From Euptelea pleiosperma (taxonomy: Eukaryota; Streptophyta; Magnoliopsida; Ranunculales; Eupteleaceae), in contig CM068553.1 of the NCBI GenBank assembly GCA_035048495.1, positions 20,461,190 through 20,525,189 on the forward strand: a stretch of 64,000 nt of DNA. Direction: 5' to 3'. Of this stretch, positions 57,484-64,000 are shown in pieces. The position numbers and the translations under genes are program-made. The notes below the pieces were generated by a model. It saw only the letters and a program-made list of their open reading frames with translations. It made no database searches and was not told where the DNA came from. Numbering within the stretch: position 1 is the first letter of the stretch; the number at the start of each line of letters is the position of its first letter.

Positions 57484-58506
57484 TTTCTTTCTTCTTGTTT
57501 CTTGATTTCTTCCCTTCTCAGTTACTCCCTCTCCTTTCTCTTTGTCACTCTCGCTCCTTAGGAGAACTATTCTAGCATTCTCATGAGGTCTAAGGTGGAT
57601 CTTTCTTTGGATGTAGACACAGTGGTGAACGAGAGCTCCCCGTTGTTTACACTGAGATGGACAGGGGTTTCAATACTAGCGCTTGAAGTAGATCAAGATA
57701 GAAGGTGCTTGAATTTTATTAAAAGTTTTAGGGAATTTTGGTCATTTTACTAGATTTCTTCGCTTTTTTGAAGAGGCGGATGGAGATAACACCTTTTTGG
57801 CAAAGCTCTCATCAGTAAAAGGGGCCGATTGTTAGCCAAACATGAAAATAGCTATGGATAGCCACCCTTTCACTGTTTTTGCAAGTGAGAAATCATGTGT
57901 TTCTCAACGTTTTTCGTACACCATCACTTCTTGAACTTATGTTTTGTAACCTCGCCTCGATATTTCTTTATAAATGCATCCACGATTTGTTATCTTATGA
58001 TGCTCAACGTCTTTGATATGTCTCTTCAATTAAGTTGACTTACTTTCTTTTTGCGCTTTCATCTTGAATCACCAGCATCGTTCGGCAGGAGTACAGTTGA
58101 TCCACCAATTGGAGAGTTAGTTTAGATCAATGCATTCGGCAAAGACTTGGTTCTTAAACTGAAATCAGAGTATCATGCAAATTCAAAGTATTTTCATCCA
58201 TGTTAACTCTGGAGGAACACTTGGATTAAGCTAAGACTAACTGAAATTAGTTGATGGTATTAGCTCTGACAAAATGATAAATTGCAACTCAGGGGTTTAG
58301 AATATTAAATCTGCATGTTTTCCTGGCCAGAAAAATGAGAATTTGGTAGGGTTAGAGGATCCAAAATCTTCCCACTAAAATTGATAGAGTAACCCAGGAT
58401 GCTCCCATGCTGAAATGCATAGGATAAGATGGGGCAACGAAGGCACGCTCTCGTAAGATTAACCAGGCTTACTGATACAACATATTATCAATCCTGTAAT
58501 AAAAAA
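57484..58506. other. Intergenic region, probable 3' flank of the kinase gene
   Basis: No gene or repeat is recognised. The kinase 3' UTR should lie in the right part on the minus strand; I could not fix a polyadenylation site. Confidence 0.4.
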
Positions 58507-59386
58507 CTAAAAGAACTCGAAGTCCAGATATTTACCCCCCGACTTCATGTCTGCCCCTACCATCTTCTTACTGCTGCTCCCCACCCCAACAGCGTCAACT
58601 GCTCTGAACTTCCCAGGCAACTCAGTCTCAATTGTCCTCGGCACCTCGGGTGGCGTGCTGCACCGTATCAGTGCCCAATTCACACCTTCAAAGAAGGGGT
58701 GCTGCTTGATCTCGGTTGCTCCCCTCTTCACCCCAAGCCGGTGCTGGGGCTCCTTCACCAGCAGGCTCCGGATCAGATTCCTGCTCGAGTAACTGGTTGC
58801 AGGTGAATCCGGGAATCTCAGCTGTTGTCCCACCACATTGAAAAGTGTTGCGCGGTTGCCCGAGCCTTTAAACGGGGTCTTGCCATACAGGAGCTCATGC
58901 AAGAAGATACCAAATGTCCACCAATCCACTGCGCTTCCATGACCTTCCCCCTTAATGATTTCTGGAGCAAGGTACTCATGGGTACCGACAAAGGACATGG
59001 AACGGGCTGCTGTTGGCTCTGCTACAAGCTCAGGAAGGGTGCTAGCTGACCTCCCAGGCTCTGCCCGAGGTTTTCGAGTTTTATTCTTGCTTTTCTGAGG
59101 GAAGATCCGTGGGACAAAGCATGCAGGCTGGATGCACACGGACGAGGGCTCACTACAAGTGGGTTGAATGCAGAATGCACCACCAGTTCCCCAATTCAAG
59201 GGATCCGACTCAAATGAGGTCTTTATGAGAGTGGGTGAGACTGCACACCTTAGGGAGAGGTCAAAGTCTGAGAGCATTATGTGGCCATCGTCACGAACGA
59301 GAACATTTTCTGGTTTCAAGTCCCTGTAGATAACTCCTAGCATGTGGAGATACTCGAGAGCCAAAAGAACCTCTGCTGCATAAAAC
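58507..59386 (-). CDS. AGCVIII protein kinase (D6PK/G11A-like), last exon
   Basis: The minus frame encodes the C-lobe of a plant AGCVIII Ser/Thr kinase: [18 protein letters not shown], catalytic [16 protein letters not shown] (DFD in place of DFG, the AGCVIII hallmark), an insertion of about 80 residues with a basic [10 protein letters not shown] stretch, activation segment [30 protein letters not shown] and TPFKG. The tail ends KYLDFEFF, with a PIF-like hydrophobic motif for PDK1-type docking. Such kinases phosphorylate PIN auxin transporters at the plasma membrane in the D6PK clade. The frame is intact. A CAG acceptor ends just before 59386, the usual D6PK-family intron place before RFY. 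The N-lobe exon with the glycine loop and ATP-binding Lys is not in the window, so either the intron is over 4.6 kb or the gene is broken. Confidence 0.85.
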
Positions 59387-61300
59387 CTGCTAAATGAGAA
59401 GGGCAAAGGTTATTTACCCTCCCGAGGTTGGTAAAAAAATAAATGAATAAATAAGAAGCATTGACACATTTTTCAAATAAATTAAACAAGCAGTGACGAT
59501 TAAAAAGGTAAAATGATATATGACTTGAAATAAAAAGCAACAGCCATACAAAATTTGAGGAGATTTTAAGATTTTTATAAGTAAGCTGGGCTCAAACCAG
59601 CAATCTAAATGTTCTCATGTAGCTAACTCCATTTTAGCTATTGGATCAAATCAAATTTTGTTTAACGATTCATGTTGCCGATCCCAAATGTTTGGTATGG
59701 CGTAGACGATGATGAAACAAGTGTATCAAATGATGGTGCGAGTGATCATGAGTTTGATGTCAGGTGAGGTGCAGTCAAATTATACATATGAACTGCTCTT
59801 ATTGACTCCAATATCGTCCTATCCAAGATCCAACTGTATCAAATAAACAGCACTATATCACAAACTTCAGGATGATTGATGAATTTGATTGCTTGAGTTG
59901 CCACATCAGCACAAGAGAATCTGCTTCCAACCAAGAAATAAAACTAGGTTGAATAACCTAAAAGGACAGACAAAATGGTCTTATAATTAAAGGGGCTCTC
60001 CATTATTGGAAATATCCAGGAGGGCCTGAGGTGGACTAATGGTTTTTAAGAGGTCTTTTAACAATAAGGTTTTTATCAACTTGGACAATTTAAGTTCTAA
60101 AAGCAAAACATGGAACGATATCATGAAACAAGAACATGTTCAGACATTAAAACTTTAAAAATTAATCAAGAATCATTTAAAACGTTAAATAAAAAAAAGG
60201 AGCGAGTAAGGTGGAGAAAAAGAGAAGGATCAAGAAAGCCTAGGTCTTCCCAACAGTTATATCAAAGATGTCTGTGGTGGGCGATAAGGCAGATGGGATT
60301 TTTATTTTATTTTTTCTAATTGCCTTTGAAACATAAACCTCCTGATCATCAATTTTTGCATATTTTGGGGGAAAGATCTCAAGAAATATTCTTTGTTTCG
60401 ATTTTACTTTATTATTCCCTTTGATTGTATGGCACAACGGTACCTTCCTTGAGATAAATTTCCTTGGCTCTTTGTCAAGTTCTGTATGGTGCCACGGTAA
60501 CAATATCAATATCACCACATATAATGATGAATAGCTCATCCGCCGTGAAGAAATGTTAAACTTGCACCTGTCTACAATAAAACTCAGATAGTTTAACTTT
60601 ATACCTGTAAAGAGAGAATATGTCATCTATAAGTAGATAATATGATATTAATTGGCTTTCATTCAAGATTTTAAAACCCGAGGAGCATAGTCAGGCTACT
60701 GACTCGATCACTAGCTATTCGACAAAGTCTACTTGAAACTTGACCAAATCAGCTGACTGGAGTCACAAAAAAGAAAGAACGAAAAGTTTTGGAAGGCATT
60801 TTGTCCAAAAAACATAGTATAAATATGTATTTGTCTTTCAAACCCTAGTTGTTCTCTTATCTCACGACAATCCCTTACCTACCCACCCTCTTTCTCTCTC
60901 TCTCTCTCTCTCTCCATATTTGTTTTGGTCATTGAAGAAGAAGAAACCCAGTGACTGATGACTGAATTCTTGTCGTCCGGAAAAATAGGCGCCATTTCCC
61001 ACTTGGATACCATTAATACCAACTGGTTCATCTTTTTCATGGATTTCTGCCCTTCTTCCCACCAAACCATCCTCTCTCCCAATAATAATAATAAAACAAG
61101 GATCTTTTTTAATGGCTTGTGATGATTTGGTGGGATTTATTCAGATCAGCGCTCAATTTATTCATCCACCCAAAATTTTAAGGATTACAGGGACTGTAGT
61201 TAAAGAAGACCCTTTTCTTCATATTTTCTATATTTTAAATTTTCTTAAAGTATTTTTTATGATTATTCTAAATGTTTTTCATATGTTAATAATAACAAAA
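59387..61300 (-). other. Presumed kinase intron (or upstream flank), left part
   Basis: AT-rich, with no recognised gene on either strand. A 128-codon minus ORF (60240-60626) shows no motif I know. A (CT)n run lies at 60892-60914. Confidence 0.4.
60892..60914. repeat. (CT)n microsatellite
   Basis: About 11 CT dinucleotides. Confidence 0.85.
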
Positions 61301-61309
61301 ATATTTTAA

Positions 61310-61953
61310 GAATTCCTTCCTCCCTAAGGAGAATGTTCTTCATCAGGTTCTGGAGACGACTAAACTCAGGTTACTACCGGGAAGGAGGCTGTGGAAGACA
61401 ATCCTCGTACGAGAGAATTCTTCAAATCTTGGGCAATTGATGTGGAATTCAAGCACATTATACCTACGCAATGTAAATGGGTTCCTCCTAAACCGGAATG
61501 TTGGCAGCTAAATACGGATGGATCTTTTAAAGAACATACAGCTGGGTATGGGGGCATGTTAAGGGATGCGAAAGGCGAAGTTATGTTTGCATATGCAGGG
61601 GGAAATAAAAAAAGTTTCAGTCATCTATCATGAGATCCAAGCCATTTTGATAGGCAAAGAAATGGCTATTTCTAAAGAAATAAAAGCCATTCAAGTAGCT
61701 ACGGATTCGGCCCACGAGCGACGTCGAAGAATTTGATATATTCCATGTCTTTAGAGAGACGAATAGAGCGGCGGATTACCTAGCTTCTTTTCATAACTCT
61801 ATTGGTTGTATTCTCATTAATCCTCAATTGTTTGATGCCGAACTAAGACAAATAGTCATTGAGGATGCCTCCGGGCAAGTGTACTACAGAATGTAATATC
61901 TTTCTTTATTTAATGTAAGGTAGGGGTCTGCATAACCCACACTTATCTACCAT

Positions 61954-61991
<38 letters not shown>
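61310..61991 (+). mobile_element. LINE-1 copy 2, 5'-truncated 3' end with poly-A
   Basis: Plus strand: WQLNTDGSFKEH and YGGMLRDAKGE of RNase H, then HVFRETNRAADYLASFHNS and a stop after QVYYRM near 61896, a short 3' tail, poly-A at about 61953-61967 and a (TA)n run. It is homologous to 16767-20150 on the other strand. ATATTTTAA precedes (61301-61309) and follows (61992-62000), a 9-bp TSD. Frameshifts make it a dead fragment. Confidence 0.8.
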
Positions 61992-61998
<7 letters not shown>

Positions 61999-62000
61999 AA

Positions 62001-62365
62001 GGGTTGGGCTCAAGGGACCCCCTTTTTTGACCCCCATCTCGGCGTACCCATGTAGAAGATGAATCGATGGCTGATTTTTTGGTGGGGATGATAACCTCGC
62101 CCTATAGATCACCCCAACAAAAAATCAGCCCATTCTGAAATTTCTAACCCCATCAAATGTGGTTTCAAAGTTACACGGTAAAAATCAACGGTCTATAATG
62201 CTTCAGCTTCTAAACCAGTCTATGAATATCAGAATGATTTGAATTTTTGGGAGGATGATCACCTCACCATAGAGATCATCCTCACCAAAAATCAGCCATT
62301 GATTCATCTTCTATGTGGGTACACCAAGATGGGGGTCAAAAAAGGGGGTTCCTTGAGCCCGACCC
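62001..62365. mobile_element. Long-TIR MITE (Mutator-like, 365 bp), TSD ATATTTTAA
   Basis: The ends GGGTTGGGCTCAAGGGAC and, on the other strand, GGGTCGGGCTCAAGGAAC begin inverted repeats of about 88 bp. Each arm also contains an inner hairpin (GCTGATTTTTTGG with CCAACAAAAAATCAGC at 62072-62128). A 9-bp TSD (61992-62000 and 62366-62374) fits the Mutator superfamily. No ORF. Confidence 0.8.
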
Positions 62366-62374
62366 ATATTTTAA

Positions 62375-62930
62375 TGACTCACTGAGTTTACTCATGAGTC
62401 ATCGTGTCAACTTGACCCGATGGACTTTTGAGTAGAGTGGAGTTTTCGGGTTAAACAATGGTTTCATTAATCTCCACTCCCTTGGTTCAAGCAAGGAAAA
62501 CTAAGTGTGCACTTATACATTTTAATCGATGGCTTTCATAATAAAATTATTGCCATTTTCCCGAAAGAAAAAACAAAACAACCAAACTGAAATTGACGAA
62601 GAATGGCTATGTAAATTTAGTTTAGGGGTTTTGAGGTGAAATTTGTCAAGCTATATGCAGAAGACGGTTTTAAAGGTCCTTTAGACTTTAAATTCCCATC
62701 AGTGTAGTACAAGCAATTGTTGTTAGGACCGTAAGAGAGAGTAGATGGTCCTTTAAACTATAAAACAATACCAGATGAGTGCAACTTTTGAAGGGAATGG
62801 AAGGGAAAGGGAATTGTAAAGTCACATTTTATTGTGTTGTCCAATTCCATGCCAAATGTATGTCTGGTGGTTATGTCTTAGGCCTTAGATCATATCATGT
62901 AATATCGGAGAGGACAAGACAAGGCCTAAA
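62375..62930. other. Unassigned sequence
   Basis: No recognisable gene, TIR or LTR end was found. A 72-codon ORF at 62779-62997 is not recognised. Confidence 0.35.
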
Positions 62931-64000
62931 GCCATTGAAGATCAAAGGTGAAGCTAAAAGCTACTTCAAAATCAAGAAACAAGATCAAGAAGTTTAGAGA
63001 GCCCAAAATCAAAGAAAATATGCTAGAAAGATATATGATTGGACCCAATATCCATGGGTGAGATTTTCCTCTTGTTTCAGGACTTCATGGGCATATCGGG
63101 TGCTATGCGGTCGACCGCCCATAGAGACCAATCGACCGACCTTGAGCCTGGCAGAGACCAGTCGACCACTCAGGAAGCGGTCGACCACGCAGAAAAACAG
63201 TTATGTTTTCTCAATAATTTGTCTGATCGGTCGACCGGACCAACAGACCGGTCAGTCCTGCCTGTCTAACGGTAAAAAATAAGACCATTGGACAAGGTCT
63301 CTTGGCTTATAGAGGATTCCGTCCCTAAGAGTTTAAAGACTCTTTCACAAAGTAATATCTCCGTCAATAGAAGCTCTAATAGACTCTAATCAAACCTTAG
63401 CATCCTCTAAACACTTGCTAAGTAAAATCCTTTGAAGGAGGTCCTTTGGCTTGTGAGCACATAGTAAGATCTTTGCTCAAGCCTTACCAAGCATCTTCTA
63501 GTGGAGTGTATTGGCCCTACAACTGAAGAAGAGCTTAGAGAAGCATCCTCAGGAGCTTCAATCACCTCTCAGCATTGGTATATCATTTGAGAGGTTAGTA
63601 AGTACTTATTTATTAGCCTTTTCAAAGGCATTTACTTGTACCCATTAAATATCCTTCTTTGTAAGTTGAGTGGATTCTCAACTTGAGATTGGGTGGATTC
63701 CCAATTGGATTGAGTGGATTCTCAACCGTTTTGTGCTTGGGTGGATTCCTAAGCTAAGGTGGATTCCCTTTGATCAAGTAGATTATCGATTGTTTTCGTT
63801 AGGTGGATTCATATCCATTTCATTCAATTGTAATCGATGTGACTTCAAGATTGAGTAAATAAAATTGATATCTTGACTCGAATGATTTGAGAGTGGATTC
63901 AACAAACTACTATAAAACCTTTGTGTACTCTTGCAATTGAATGCATTAATGAGATTTCATTTCTAGAATATCTTTATTTCTTGTATGATTGGATTATACA
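62931..64000 (+). mobile_element. Probable LTR of a Ty1/copia element (runs off the window)
   Basis: 63107-63256 contains six or more TCGACC words within GGTCGACCG-like palindromes, and 63668-63900 has at least seven GTGGATTC motifs. Both are of the kind seen in long LTRs of plant copia elements (recollection). Neither LTR end nor PBS is visible, so limits and identity are tentative. Confidence 0.35.

Noticed and set aside
60240..60626. 128-codon minus ORF as a gene
   Set aside because: No motif, no supporting context, and AT-rich DNA in a presumed intron; length alone is not enough.

Overview
This window is nuclear DNA from a seed plant, most likely an angiosperm with a large, repeat-rich genome. 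The signs are nested LTR retrotransposons with 5-bp target-site duplications (TSDs), plant L1-type LINEs, a CACTA end, MITEs, a Ty1/copia gag, and one host exon of a plant AGCVIII (D6PK-type) protein kinase. I cannot name the species.

One LTR family, called family T here, dominates. Its LTRs are about 2.6-4 kb, start TGATATTCGC and end CTACTTTCA, and the internal region opens with a tRNA-Asp-type primer site of the Athila/Tat kind. It is present as: the 3' part of one element (1-6329); a minus-strand element with a gag start (6330-10897); a broken LTR (10898-11620); a rearranged head-to-head LTR pair (13699-16062); a complete non-autonomous element with TSD TACAT (22114-32982); and five solo LTRs with recognisable TSDs (17004-19874, 36702-39451, 41368-44099, 45772-49757, 52616-55694).

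Layout. 1-11620: stacked family T elements. 11621-13701: CACTA terminus and a Ty1/copia fragment (LTR end, PBS, gag). 13699-16062: family T chimera. 16063-16766: unassigned DNA with a small TIR element. 16767-33500: a 5'-truncated minus-strand LINE, split by a solo LTR and by the complete family T element. 33533-33970: remnants of two host genes (a TfdA/clavaminate-synthase-like exon and the start of an RBR/IBR-like gene). 33971-57271: one minus-strand Tat-type Ty3/gypsy element (TSD ATATT) split by four family T solo LTRs; without them it is about 10.7 kb. It carries gag-PR-RT-RNaseH-IN on the minus strand and a plus-strand antisense ORF with its own TATA box and an 81-bp intron. 57277-57483: the other half of the RBR-like remnant. 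58507-59386: last exon of the kinase gene. 59387-64000: its presumed long first intron or flank, holding a LINE fragment, a long-TIR MITE and a copia-like LTR.

The most unusual signal is the architecture of the family T LTR: a tRNA-like cassette (B box, in some copies an A box, then a T4 stop), a 20-bp triple repeat, a 26-bp palindrome just upstream of a TATA box, a hairpin just after it, a CT-rich stretch with repeated long palindromes that show compensatory changes between copies, and a short hairpin near the 3' end. The only likely functional host coding sequence is the kinase exon; nearly all other coding sequence is transposon-derived and mostly broken.
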